Counted from the first letter of the stretch, positions 35,227 to 46,385 are shown. The stretch is 64,000 bases of DNA from Ephemerocybe angulata (GCA_013368325.1 JAACJK010000005.1:372001-436000); one strand, 5' to 3'. Notes: generated by a model not told the origin, from the letters alone. A program made the numbers and translations.

Positions 35227-35515
35227 AATCGATGGGTGGAGAGAAGGCCCGTGCGCTCAGATTGACGGGGACGGGAGACTCAAAAGCTGAATCAATGGTG
35301 GAGGAGAAAGGCCCGTGCGCACAGGTTGACGGGGACGGCAGACTAACAAGCTGAATCAATGGTGGGTTGAAAGAAGGCCCGTGCGCACAAATTGATGGGG
35401 ACGGGAGACTCAAGAGCTGAATCGATGGTGGTGGAGAGAAGGCCCGTGCGCGATTGACGGGAATGGCAGACGAACGAGCTGAATTATGGGTGGGTTAACT
35501 GAGACGGTCCGTGCA
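35227..35515. repeat. Minisatellite of about 65 bp units
   Basis: Four to five units, each starting GGCCCGTGCGC and containing TTGACGGGGACGG and AGCTGAATC, begin at about 35245, 35309, 35375, 35440 and (partial) 35504. Units differ by small substitutions. Confidence 0.8.
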
Positions 35516-35929
35516 CACCATCAGGCATCAAACGATGGGATCACCAGCGACTGAAAAATCGATGGCAACAGAACGACTCCTAAACGGACTCGTAATCTCC
35601 AACTTCCAAAGCAAGCCGCGATTCTTTGTCCCTCTACCCCTTGGCCCCTGCTGTTCCCATAACTCCGGGGCGGTTAGATGTTTGCTACGCGATATTTAGT
35701 TGATAGCCCAGCGACTGTAGTTATAGTTGTTACTGTATAGCGATTAGTTTACTGGTTGTCTGTACAATGCCTGTAGTCTGAAGCCTGATTAATACGATGG
35801 CATTTATATGAACATACTCGCAGGTTCTCCCCCTTGGGCCTCACAGTGGACTGAGTGACTGGTTGTTTACTGGATATTCCTAGCGAAAATCTACCCAGAT
35901 ATCTTGCGGTTAGAACCCTGAAAAAACCG

Positions 35930-36200
35930 CTGGTTGTTTACTGGATACACCCAGGTTAAAACAACAGAACTCCAGTAAATGTGCCTGGAGTTCCCTGGGT
36001 GTCCTCGGATATCAGCTGGGCGCCCTATATGGCGGTCGCGGACGTTGTCTGGGTGCCCTCCCAGTGGATTCCCAGTGATTGTCTCTGGGTGGCCCGGGGA
36101 ACACACACCAAGACATCCAGCAGACGTTCGCCGGGTACTCCGGCGAAATCGGCAGGGCTCTACCCAGCAGGTAACCAGTGGATTCGCCCGGGTGGATGGC
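35930..36200. repeat. CTGGGYG-rich degenerate repeat, reverse relative of the 30.6 kb tract
   Basis: The reverse complement shares the GCCATCCACCCGG, GTCTGCTGG and GATATCMGCTGG-like blocks with the tract at 30640-30900. The C-terminal codons of the next minus-strand frame run into it. Confidence 0.45.
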
Positions 36201-36798
36201 CCATAGTGTATCGAGTGACCCAGTACCCCCCACCACGGTTGATGATTGCATTATTTAGAGGCTTTGGAGATTCTCGAGCTGCTAATGATTGACTCCAGAG
36301 CTCTGCATAGCCAGGGCCATCCGACTCCTTCCAATCTGCCAACCCAAATGGTTTGTAAGTGACATTATAGTAGCAACCAGGGTTCTCAACGCTGAACGCA
36401 CCCTCGATTTTTTGCACGTCCTCTTTGGACATCAAAGGTGATGCAGAGGGGTAGAGCATGGCCCATTGAGGGATGGAATCCGGCTTCCCCACTCTCGTTC
36501 TGTCTTCTCGCCTGATTCTATATTCACGGGCTCTGCTTTGAATCGTCCGTTCTGAGGAGGTGCTCTTGGAACTGTGATTTTCTGGCATGTGCTCTACTGC
36601 CCAGTGATATGCGCGGGAGGCCAAAGATAGAAAGCTAGCCTCCCAGTTGCATGACAAATTAGGGTAGACCATTTGGATGTGTACAGTGAACAGAGTAGAA
36701 TGGAAAGGGTAGCGGGGGTGGGTGTTAGGGTATTGCAATACTAAGGCGCTTAAGTATGCAGAATCGGTGGTATATGACTGCGACATTGTGCTGTGCAT
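36160..36798 (-). CDS. Hypothetical protein, 212 residues
   Basis: Single-exon frame from ATG at 36798. No known family. It has many aromatic residues (YPFHSTLFTVHIQMVYPN) and a charged middle (EYRIRREDRTRVGK). A stretch KEDVQKIEGAFSVENPGCYY looks like real protein sequence. Its last 25 residues (YWVTRYTMGHPPGRIHWLPAG) are encoded by a dispersed repeat, so the natural C-terminus may have been replaced. It could be a relic. Confidence 0.4.
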   Translation of the reverse strand: MHSTMSQSYTTDSAYLSALVLQYPNTHPRYPFHSTLFTVHIQMVYPNLSCNWEASFLSLASRAYHWAVEHMPENHSSKSTSSERTIQSRAREYRIRREDRTRVGKPDSIPQWAMLYPSASPLMSKEDVQKIEGAFSVENPGCYYNVTYKPFGLADWKESDGPGYAELWSQSLAARESPKPLNNAIINRGGGYWVTRYTMGHPPGRIHWLPAG

Positions 36799-37689
36799 CT
36801 AATAAACTCTGTAAGGCCGACCAGCGGCACAACCTGCTACCTCAACCTGACCTTAGCGTTTATATTGCGTATATACACATAACCTTCAGCAGCGCATGGG
36901 GTCCTAGAACTAAGAGTATATAGGGGATAGCAGTCGATCAGATATTTGTTCACGTTGGCTGCCTCTCGGAACGTCAGATCATGTACTCAGAGCCCTGGGT
37001 ATGTGCCCTGGCCACGGGGTATGCACCTTCGGCGCAAGGTGTGCATCTTCAGCACGCCGGGTTCGCACCCTCAGCACAGCACATGTATCCACTTCGGAAC
37101 TGACAACGAGGAGTTGATTATGCAGCAAGGGGCGAGGCGTACCCGATTGCTCACCCGTGAGGCTGTCTACTGACTCCTGAGCGAGGGTGGACCCATCAGG
37201 GATATCTTCATAGCGTGATGCGGCTTCCAGAGTACTCCCAACCATGACGAAGCACCAACTCGATTTCCATTGCTTGACAAGGCGATAAACATGGCTCGTA
37301 CGTAGCGTACATGTTCCTTACCACTGACCTACAACGCAGCAAAGCAATTTCCGACTCGACCGCCTTCCCAAGGCCGCCACATACACGATGACAAACTGCC
37401 TCCAAAGATGAGAAAACGAACTCGTCACCAGAGCTGCGCAGGGTTCGCGATTTGTGGGTTCGATGAGGTCGCGATGCCAGAACGACACCGGAGGGAGGAG
37501 GAAAGAAACGCACTAAGAATAAAGCGCAATCGCGAGCGTGATAGACAAACAAGTCGTGCCCCGTGTAAGCATTCGAGGACGACGATGAACGGCGACGGAT
37601 CCTAGAAGCAGGGTTTATCCCGTTGCAAGAGGGGAAACAACAAGAAAGGAGAGGGATACGTACCTGGATATTAGGAGTGTTAGAGCCCA

Positions 37690-38600
37690 GGTTACATGAT
37701 GAGGAAGTCGATGAATCCAACGAGGGGTGGCGCGAGACGCTGTCTCGCCGAAAGGGGCGAATGCCGGTTGGGACGTGGATAACGGCGTGCAGGTCGGCGG
37801 ACAGTATCTATTGCACGATAGCTGCGACTGAAACGAGTCAAGGTCAGCTCACAGGCGCACAGTACCCAGGAGGGCACCACTAACCTGGCACGCAGAGGTC
37901 GGATCTCATCTCTCCGAGGCTGCAATTCGTGCAGGCCTCTGGATGTTCAGGATATAGCACCCTAGCTTCACGAAGGGGAAGTCGAAGAGGACAACGAGGG
38001 TTGCGCAGGAGGTTGTCTCGCCGAGGATTTGGGGGCGGATGCCCGAAGGAACGTGGATGCCGGCGTGCAGGCCCGTAAGAAGGATGTAGGTCACGATCGC
38101 CATTACTACAACCACACAAATTTAGCATGAGGAATGTAACGAAGGTGGAGAGGGTCAGCGCACCAGGAATGTAGAGGTCGGGACTGTTAACGTCGTCTCT
38201 GGGGGGCTGCCATTCATGCACGGCGCGCCCAGGGCTTGTGCAGCCACGGGAAGAGCACGAGGCGGAGCTTGTGCAGCCACGGGAAGAGCACGACGCAGAG
38301 CTTGTGCAGCACGTAAGAATTGGACACGTTGAAGTGGTGCTTCACCGTCGCACGTACGGCACATGGTGGCCCCCTTGCTGTTGTTGCTGCTGCCCGGCGT
38401 GCATGGGCCCGGACGAGATGCTGCCGGGGTGGATCGGCTGACCCTGTCCCTGCTGCTGCATGTGGCGTTGGAGGTGCGGTGGGGGGAGCGGTTGCGCGGG
38501 GACGGGCCCCCCGGGGCCGGGGGAGGAGGAAAAGCGCTGGTAGCCTTGCGGGCTTGAGGGCGTGCTGGGCGGTTCGGGGATGTAGGCGGGGTGTGTGGGG
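37690..38600 (-). pseudogene. YIF1-like pseudogene with a duplicated membrane exon
   Basis: YIF1 is a multi-pass membrane protein that works with YIP1 in ER-Golgi vesicle transport. The minus strand shows a Pro/Gln-rich N-terminal part (PPSTPSSPQGYQRFSSSPG, then QQQQQ), a frameshift, and VKHHFNVSNSYVLHKL. LFPWLHK is then repeated by a 33 bp tandem duplication, followed by WQPPRDDVNSPDLYIP. After an intron comes a membrane exon, VMAIVTYILLTGLHAGIHVP, ending VKLGCYILNIQ (about 38110-37940). A second decayed copy of that exon lies at about 37830-37660 (VAAIVQ, stop, ADLHAVIHVPTGIRP). The later membrane segments are missing. Confidence 0.8.
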
Positions 38601-38699
38601 ACTGGGTGCCGTAGGGGAGGCGGGGATTGCGAGTGGTAGTGTGACTTTGGGTGGATTTGGGTTTTGGGTGGGTGGGAGGAGGAGGGAGGAGGAGATTGA

Positions 38700-40097
38700 T
38701 GTGGTGACGAGAGGCGCGCGCGCGACCTGTAGCCTTTGGATCATAATACGAACAATCAAGGCGATCCAAAAAATTGAGGCCGGCTCTGCTCAGTACGCAT
38801 CTTCATCCCCGCCCTCCTGCCTGCCTGTACTTACTACTCGTGCGCGTGCGCGTTCTCGATCTCAACGCTGCGCTGTGCGTCGTCCGCGAGTCAGCCGCGA
38901 TCCCTGCTTGGCATTGCTCATCCCGTCCATCTCGGATACTCCACCGTTGCTCTCCTCCTCTGCATATGCGCAATCCTCGCTCTCGGATCGCCTCTCCTCC
39001 ACTCTACGATTTGCTTACGACACTTGCTGAAACCAGCTATTTACATATCGCTCGGATCGTCTACCAACGAACCACCCACACAGGCACACTCGACAAACAG
39101 GCGACGGTTTTCCTTTGATTCCCCCTCGCCCCACTTCGTCGCTCTGGGGAGGTCTAAAAGTACTGCTGCGCTGCGGTGTGGGAAGGAAGTCTGAACTTTG
39201 CGAGGGTAGATGGAATACATGGCTCTTCCAAGATACTTATTGTGGGGTTGCGAACGCACGCAGGTTTCTCGGCCGGAGCGACGCTGCTGCACGGGGCTCG
39301 CTCCCAAGTCAACTTTTCTAGGACTGTATTTGGACTGTATAGCTCTCGGGTTGCACGCCTCCAGGGCTTCAGAGCTTTAGGAAACTGGCTGCTCACCGTC
39401 AGTACCCTTCACTCTTCAGCGCTCAACCTCCTCCTCTGGATCCCAGGAGAAGGCTCCACTTGGTCGCCCAATGCCTCTCTGCACCTTAATGTCACTACCT
39501 TCACACAGTGTCTCTCATCGCCTCTTGCCCCTCAGTGACACGATATTCTAGGCTTTACAAGAAAGAGATGAATATGTCTGGTACGCTCATATCCAGATTC
39601 CCCATCATTGGGTCACTGGTCTGACTCCATACAAAGAGTTAAAACTAGATTCGTTACATGCACGGATACCCGCGAGGGGGTGATGACGAAGGGAGGTGCC
39701 GAGAGTGGCAGCGGATGAAGGAGGGATGGGAAGTAAGGAGGGAGGTGGAATGGGGAGGGAGAGGAAGGAGGGTGAGCGTAGCCAGAGTTCCTGGTGCCGC
39801 TCCCAGAGGCTAACATGGGGTTCCTCTCGATCGATTTTCTCATATGGTATCGCCAACCCCGATGGCCAAACTCTATGTGCCACGCTCCTTTGATCTCCGA
39901 TGGTGCGACGGATCGCTATGACGGCCGCGGAGATGCGCCAGCGTCTGTTGGGAACATACCTACCATCCGCTCTGGCAAAACGTTCCGCACCACGCCTCCA
40001 GTGCTTACAGACGGGATGGCAAAACAGCGGGTTGCACTAGTTGAGAGAAAATATGCAATCAGCTTGGGAGTCCTCGATGCCTCGAGACAGCAAATGT
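38700..40097. other. 3' flank of NACHT gene 1, shared with other NACHT segments
   Basis: No gene supported. It includes a repeat block at about 39400-39600 (CACAGTGTCTCTC, CTAGGCTTTACAAGAAAGAGATGA) also found at 42550-42815 and 59200-59525, and a CCCGCGAGG-containing block at about 39660 that recurs at 43725 and 61655. Confidence 0.5.
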
Positions 40098-41996
40098 TTA
40101 TTCGGTTATCTCAATGCGACGTAGGTCATCCAACCATCCAGATATGAGCCCACAGGCAGAAGTTTCTGTTATTCCTTGATAGGAAACTCCGGGAACCTCG
40201 CAGAGGGTTTGCATCCACCAAGGCAAGTCGCAGGAAAGGAGGTCTGCCTTGGACGCAGGGGTTAAGTTTGACATAGCGCCACTCAGTAGACTGGATTGCA
40301 CGACCACAACACTGAACGTATTGTAGAAATCCACAGCCTCCTCCTCGGTAAGTGCACATTCCAGTGCTCTGGCTACGAGAGGCAAGTCCCGTCACATTGG
40401 TCAGATGGAGGACCGTCTTATCATGTGTTTTGGACTGGAACTCACCCTTGAGTACGTGCACACAACGGGCAATAAGTAGAGAGGTTCCCGTTTTCTCGCT
40501 GATGTAGAGATCAACGCAGCGTCGACGACTGGACAGGAACTCTTCGAATGATCGATGATAAAAGTGGAACTTGGTCTTCAGGTCGTCCCGCGGTGGAATA
40601 GCCAACAGTGAAGAAACGTTTTCTAAAAGGGCGTCCGCTTCCCCCGGGTACGATGAGAGTAGAGCTCTCCAAAAGAATGCCGGGCGGGGCACATCCAGCA
40701 GTTTCCAACCTAGGGTGTCAGCAACATAACCTTCAGCAAACACTTTTTTCGCAATAATCGTGATCCAAGTAGCCAAGAGACGAGGATCAGGGCAGCGGTT
40801 CATGATGGAGGTGTAAAGCAAATCCAGGGGTGCAAGCGGATTCGGCTGTTTCGTATTGGTGCATATCCCGATCTCAAGAACTTGCTTCAACAGTAGCTGT
40901 GGGTTCCTTGAAGGTCCATCAACATACCGGATAACCGTGGATGCGTAGATGAACTGCCCGGAAGCGCTCTTGACCAGGAGTCTTATCACATCCTCGGATG
41001 GCCATGAAGTGGGAAGGGCAGGGTGCCTGAGCCGGATTTCTGCGAATTTAGCCCTCAAAAAAAGCGCAACGTCGCTCTCGGGGTCGTATTTGCCATCGAG
41101 AAATATCTCTAGGAAGGTCCTGGTGGTAGGGCGGGAGAAAAAGCGGCGAATGGCGGGGTCTGGACGACTAAAAAGGATGATGCGGAAGGGAAAGACCGGT
41201 TCATTCATCATGTGGAGAAGGGCCTCTAAGATTTCGACCTGCTCGTCTTCGTTAGTCCGTGGGGCCTCTCTCCTCTTGCGGATGTGTTTCCCGGTTGCTG
41301 GCTCGTCACCTTCAGATGGAGGAGCTTCGCATTCATCCAGCCCGTCAATGATGACGACCTTTGGGATGGATAGAAATGGCGCTATCGATCGACGCGGACC
41401 AAGGATTAGGGCCTCGAGCTGGTCTTTCAGTCGTAGCTCAAATATAGCAGGATCGCGCCCAATGGCGAGCTCGATCTCCAGAGAAGCGCCTTGGAAGCAT
41501 TCGTGGGGAACAAGCTGATACGCCAACGTCGGTACGAGGTATCGCTTCAACCGCCGCCTCGCATCCCCCGAAAATGACGAGAAGAAGAAAGCGCCCGCCA
41601 GCATACCCTGTTCACTGCACGTTTCTGCAACTGAACCAGCAATCGCCGTCTTCCCAGTCCCCGCTGGGCCAGTAACCCACAGAATATCCTTCTTCGGGTT
41701 GGAATCGTCAACGAGAGCATCGTGTGATGCCCAAGCGACAATGCTGTCTTGCACAGCAACCCTCGTCTCTGGGTGACACTTGGGTGCGTCGCATGGGTCA
41801 TCGGAATTGTGCAATGCACCAACAGCGATGTATGGTTTAAGGTCTATATGATTTGACTCAGTCTTCTCGTTTAACGACACTGCAAGTACCACGTACGCTG
41901 TCTTGCGCCGTCGGGTACAGGTGGTGGTAGGGTGCGGTTGTCGATGTAGTCTCCCCCGACCGTGACGAAAGTGTTATCTCCTGAAGGGCCAGTCAT
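40098..41996 (-). CDS. NACHT-domain NTPase (STAND/NLR-like protein)
   Basis: Signal-transducing ATPase of the NACHT class, often linked in fungi to non-self recognition. Exons 41996-41897, 41843-40446 and 40372-40098 give 590 residues in one frame. The N-terminus VTVGGDYIDNRT is of the short form common in agaricomycete NACHT proteins. The P-loop GPAGTGKTA is at about residue 92 and the Walker B VVIIDGLDEC about 90 residues later, then FRIILFSRPDPAIRRFF, SGQFIYASTVIRYV, HFYHRSFEEFL, and the C-terminal WWMQTLCEVPGVSY. No ankyrin, WD40 or TPR repeats follow, so the C-terminal sensor typical of NLRs is missing or very short. An alternative in-frame ATG lies at 42071. Confidence 0.85.
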
Positions 41997-42549
41997 ATTA
42001 GCCAGGTGGTGTGGATTGAAGTTATGGCTCAGAGCACTGCTGGGTGTACGATGGGATAGCGGCAACAGCATGCTAGACACAAAGATGGCAGGATGCTGGA
42101 AACGGAGGGCATTACAAACTCAGCCAACGGAGGTCACGCGGGCGGGCGCTTAATGTCCGAAACCAGTTGCGAGCGGCCATGGGCGGCGCTGACACCAGTG
42201 CGTGCCATACGCTTTCTCACACCAGTCTAAATTGCACACCCGGCTGTCTAACTTCGAGGAATTTAAGACATGCTTTAATTTTGAAGAATGAGCCTGTGGG
42301 CGCTTAAAAAAGCAGCCCGTGAACAATTGATCCTTCCAGGTGATCGATGAGAAGGTATCTAGAGTACCATCGTTGCGTTTCGTGCGTTGCCCGTAATTCT
42401 GCTTTGAGACTTTTTGCAATCCGTTACGCTCCATTCTACACAAATTCTACACAATCTTCGACCAGCCTGAGGGCTCGTCTCATCTCCCGCCAACTGGCCA
42501 TATCGCTTGGCTCAAGGGTACGTGTTGCATCGTCTTTTCTGCTGTTTCC

Positions 42550-42815
42550 CTTGACGGTACCCGCACCGCTAGCTTTGACCTCCTCCGCTCGCCGCCAAGG
42601 CCATTTGGTCGATACGCCTCAGTACCTCCCAGCACCTCCCAACAACGGATCTCTAGATATACACACCTCAATGCCTCCTAGCGTTACCCAGTGTCTCTCT
42701 GAGCCTGTCTTCGTCTTCGTCTCTCACCTCTCAGTGCCTCGAGCATCTAGGCTTTGCGAGAAAGACATAAATAAATCTGGCAGATCTACACTCGTACTAT
42801 CCAGATACATGAGCG
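42550..42815. repeat. NACHT-segment flanking repeat, copy 2
   Basis: It shares CGCCAAGGCCA, CAACGGATCTCT, AGTGTCTCTCT and GAGAAAGACATAAATAAATC with 59200-59525, and more distantly with 39400-39600. In each case it lies on the 3' side of NACHT-like sequence. Confidence 0.75.
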
Positions 42816-43369
42816 CGTGTACCTGTGTGCTTCTGAGGAGCCGGGCGAGGCGTACGAAGGATCGACGAGCGAAAGATGCGTTCTTGACAGAGTCCGCGTC
42901 AACTCCGCTTGCGCGCGGTGCTCTATTCAAATTCTTTAACTATGGCGCAGAGGTATGTAACTTGGGTATATTTGCATAGCCTCCATATAGAAAGGCTGAG
43001 TGGGCTGCTGCACCGTAATGATGCGGGGTCTTGGAGGCAGCATGCTACTGTAAGTCCAAGAAAGTATCTACAGTTCGCGGATTGCTTTCAGACTTCCTAT
43101 CAACCGGGACCTGAACCATCTAATGGTAGGGAAAGCGTAAAAGGTTGTTTGAGTAAAGTCGCTATGATGGCGCACTTCACCGAACTTCAGGGAGAAGTGA
43201 CAACGAAGCAGCCAGAATGGAACTGCCTCGGATCTCCCGTCATCTCTTATGAAACGTTCAGCTTCATGCCTCCAGTGTCTACAGACACCGTGGAAAGAGA
43301 AGAATTTGCACTGACAAATAAATATAGTAACTGTCGTCAGCCGACATACAAGTCACTTTGTGGTTTGGA

Positions 43370-43505
43370 GGGTACGCACAGTTTCGTGTATGGACTCGAG
43401 CCACGGATATACAAGCCCAAATCTCTCTGCATTCCTGTACTCCACTCCAGGAACTTCGCAGAGCCTTTGCATCCACCAGGATACGTCGCAGGCAAGAAGG
43501 TCTGC
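43370..43505 (-). pseudogene. NACHT gene 3' relic
   Basis: The minus strand reads ADLLACDVSWWMQRLCEVPG, then VEYRNAERFGLVYPWLES. This aligns with the last 45 residues of the intact NACHT protein (ADLLSCDLPWWMQTLCEVPG). Upstream coding sequence is replaced by low-complexity DNA, so only the gene end survives. Confidence 0.75.
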
Positions 43506-44927
43506 CTCATGGCGGGAGGACGAAGGCTGAAAGAGGCTGTCTGACTCGAGTACGGAGGGAGCGGCGAGAGGGGAGAGCGAATGCGAATACCACGCGAGCG
43601 TACTGTAAGTGCCCCTGTCTTGCTTGGAGCCGGACGAAGCATGCAGTGCGAGGGGGACGAGCGAAGAGTGCGACAGCCATACCGGAGGCGAGTGAAGGGT
43701 GCGGGGGGTGGAGGGCTACGCCCGCGAGGGGCTAATGGGGGAAAGAGGGAGTAGAGAAGGAGTAGGGAGTAGGGAGGGAGTGGAGAAGAAAGGTTCGAAG
43801 AGGGGAGCGGGAGTGCAGCGTAAAGATGGTTCTGCGTAGAGCCCGAGTTGGGCGGGTCTGCGTGTCCCTGCCGCCTGCGTACTGGAGCCTCCGGGCGAGG
43901 TGTGCGTAGGGCGGAGTACAGTCTGTAAGGATGAAATATGAAGTGGGGAGGAAATATCGAGTCAAGGAGGGTGCAGGGCGAGGAGGGAGAGCGTATATAG
44001 GGCCAACGGGCAGTGGCCACGCGTATGGGTGTGCGGCTGAGCGGATTCCAGTCGGGAGGGGTGTGGGAGAGGGTGTAGTCTGTGCCGTGCATAGACTCAG
44101 GCCTGTGTCGGCTCCGAGCTGCATGCCAGAGGATCCACCGCTCGGGAGGGACCATGGAGAATACGGGGAGATTGGTGGGTAACTCTGTACTTTCCTAATA
44201 CGCCGCAGGTGGTATCTTACCCCCGGAGCGGGGCTCGGGGCATCTTGTGTATGGGTAATCGTATCCACCGATCAACCGACGGCGTCGGCCATTCCATCAA
44301 TCTTGCACAAGGAGCAGTGATCGCCAGTGGCTCCAGCACTGTCGCATTGACATGGTAGACCTTTATCTTCAAAAATATCAGTGAAATTAACCCATATCTT
44401 TACCATGGAAGGCTATAGGGCAGTGATCTACAAGGACCAAGGACGGGATGGCGAAGAATGGTTGTCTTATCGGTTTGTTTGGTAGGGCTCCCTGGGACGT
44501 GACGAAATCGAAACATTCACTGCGGAATTATGCAAAGGACTGTAATTGCATCGCTCACGCCAGCTCGTGCCGTTATAATAACACCCAGTGGGCGACTTCC
44601 CGCTGGGAATCTATTCCAAATGTATTTTTCAGGCAGCTCTGGCCGATGGCAGCGGCTCAGGCGTTCATGTGTCGGTGTTCCCGCCCAGTATGGACCAAAT
44701 TGATTGGAAATTGTATTCAACGATTACAAACCCCCACCCCCCTCCATAGACTAGAGAATCTATTGCAAGACCATTTCCCCATTTTTCTCGCTTGACGCTC
44801 TTCCTCACATCGCCATTACGGCCTCCAGTCGATTTCTATTCTGTTGGTCGTATATCCTATCCCCACAAATGTGGGAACTCCCTGAACCTCGAAGGAGCTT
44901 TTCGCCGTCTTCTTAGTTCTGCCTTGG

Positions 44928-44934
44928 TATAAAG
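44928..44934 (+). promoter_or_regulatory. TATA box of the small secreted protein gene
   Basis: TATAAAG lies 114-120 bp upstream of the start at 45048. The leader between them is A/C-rich, as is usual for well-expressed fungal genes. Confidence 0.5.
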
Positions 44935-45047
44935 CTCAAGCAATCGCGAGCCAGTTCTATATCTTTCATTCCCCAACCGTTCTTCCAGAAGCTTCGAAGA
45001 CAAAACTAACCAACCAGCCAACTACCAACTGCGGCACTGTTAAACCG

Positions 45048-45358
45048 ATGCATCTGAACATCATCACGCTCCTTCCATTGTTTGTTGCTTTGGCATCGAG
45101 TGCGAACGGCTACTACGCCGATGTATGTGCTTCACCCAGAACCCTTTTAATACTACGCTAACTACCAAGATTTTTGTACAGGAATTCGACGCCAGGGACT
45201 ATGTCGACGGGCTCAGTACTCGCGAAATTAATCAAGAGCTTCAACGTCGCGAAATAATCACAGAGCTCGCCGAGTTCTCATCCAGGGATCTACTGGATGC
45301 AATTTCGATCCAGCTCGAGCGCCGAACCAACAAACGCGGTGTCGCCACCACTAGCTGA
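45048..45358 (+). CDS. Small secreted protein, 83 residues
   Basis: Exons 45048-45122 and 45182-45358. A clear signal peptide (MHLNIITLLPLFVALASSANG) is followed by a charged, helix-prone mature part with no cysteine. It has an imperfect internal repeat (EFDARDYVDGLSTREIN and EFSSRDLLDAISIQLE) and dibasic sites (LQRREI, LERRTNKRG) that could be Kex2 cleavage points. No family is known to me. Its last codons, AGC TGA, lie within the left terminus of the KDZ element at 45353, so its natural 3' end may have been replaced by the insertion, or the gene may belong to the element. Confidence 0.75.
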
Positions 45359-45417
45359 CATTTCTGTCCACAACGTTGTGGTTGTTGCCCCTCATGGTTG
45401 TCCACAATACTGTGGTT
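45353..45417 (+). repeat. Left terminal inver repeat of the KDZ element
   Basis: About 65 bp, matching the reverse complement of 58492-58555 with blocks of mismatch at its positions 22-28 and 44-46. A further TTGTGGACAAT in inverse orientation lies at about 45448. Confidence 0.85.
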
Positions 45418-45699
45418 GCGTGCTCCAGGCCTTTTGGACCCCCGGTATTGTGGACAATGATTGATTCGCTGTCACAGTCCTCCCGTCTTAGCCCTCGCTT
45501 CTATTCCCTCCAAATGCTTTGCTTAGTCACGCTCCTCCCCTCGTTTGCGCTGGCTTCTATTCCCTGCCAATAGCTCAAATAGGACCGGCCTGTCATACAA
45601 GAGAAACTTCTTCCTGTCTTGCCCCATGCTTCTTCGCTGACAGAATCAATCCATCTTGAGAGTGCGATAGGCTATATTTACTATGCGTTGCGTGCCAAA

Positions 45700-46318
45700 T
45701 CGGGGTCGCTAAAAACATAGCACGGCGTATAGAATGCCTCGAATTTCCTTCGCGCGCCTTCATGCCCGAAGGGGCGTCGAGCCTTTATGCATATTCCGGG
45801 GTCACGTAGACCCTCAGGGTGTCGGAATGGGCTCAAAATTGAGGTCGCAGGCGCGCGAAAAACATAGCGCGGCATATGCCGAATGCCTCAAATTTTCCTT
45901 CGCGCGCCTTCAGCCTCATGTTCGAAAAGGCGTCGAGCCTTTACGCATATTCCGGGGTCACGTAGACCCTCAGGGTGTCGGAATGGGCTCAAAATTGAGG
46001 TCGCAGGCGCGCGAAAAACATAGCGCGGCATATGCCGAATGCCTCGAATTTTCCTTCGCGCGCCTTCAGCCTCATGTTCGAAAAGGCGTCGAGCCTTTAC
46101 GCATATTCCGGGGTCACGTAGACCCTCAGGGTGTCGGAATGGGCTCAAAATTGAGGTCGCAGGCGCGCGAAAAACATAGCGCGGCATATGCCGAATGCCT
46201 CGAATTTTCCTTCGCGCGCCTTCAGCCTCATGTTCGAAAAGGCGTCGAGCCTTTACGCATATTCCGGGGTCACGTAGACCCTCAGGGTGTCGGAATGGGC
46301 TCAAAAATGAGATCACGG
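45700..46318. repeat. Subterminal tandem array of 156 bp units
   Basis: About four units; the marker GAGGTCGCAG starts at 45841, 45997 and 46153, exactly 156 bp apart, with a diverged first unit and a truncated last one. Because 156 is divisible by three, both strands stay open across the array (52-residue repeats such as FRGHVDPQGVGMGSK), which I read as a by-product, not a gene. It sits between the left terminus and the 3' end of the transposase gene. Confidence 0.9.
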
Positions 46319-46385
46319 CCATGCTTTTTTTTTTTTTTGAAAACATACAGCATGAATTAAACATATCCTAATATTATCCTTCACT

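Larger units (their letters stand above)
32841..36159. other. Gene-poor stretch with repeats and gene debris
   Basis: No full gene supported. Two diverged copies of a segment with GGCTTACC, GTGTTG and CGACGTCAG blocks lie about 215 bp apart near 34240 and 34455. A GTGGACTTG block with flanking GGGCCGCGG occurs at about 33835 and 34860. A minisatellite is at 35227-35515. Confidence 0.45.
41997..45047. other. Intergenic region with NACHT segment debris
   Basis: No complete gene supported. It contains a NACHT-segment repeat (42550-42815) and a NACHT 3' relic (43370-43505). A long purine/GC-skewed stretch (43540-44200) gives open but low-complexity frames. GGGCGCTTAA cores lie at about 42144 and 42299. 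Confidence 0.5.

Noticed and set aside
38774..39118. 114-codon + strand frame with a possible signal peptide
   Set aside because: Composition is Arg/Ser/Leu-rich, and it lies in a repeat that recurs near 59.1 kb without an open frame.
43337..44155. 272-codon minus-strand open frame
   Set aside because: Low-complexity Pro/Ser/Arg sequence from skewed DNA; its end is the NACHT relic read in the wrong frame.
45734..46360. 208-codon open frame with 52-residue repeats
   Set aside because: Openness follows from the 156 bp unit length being a multiple of three on both strands. There is no start context, domain or codon bias.
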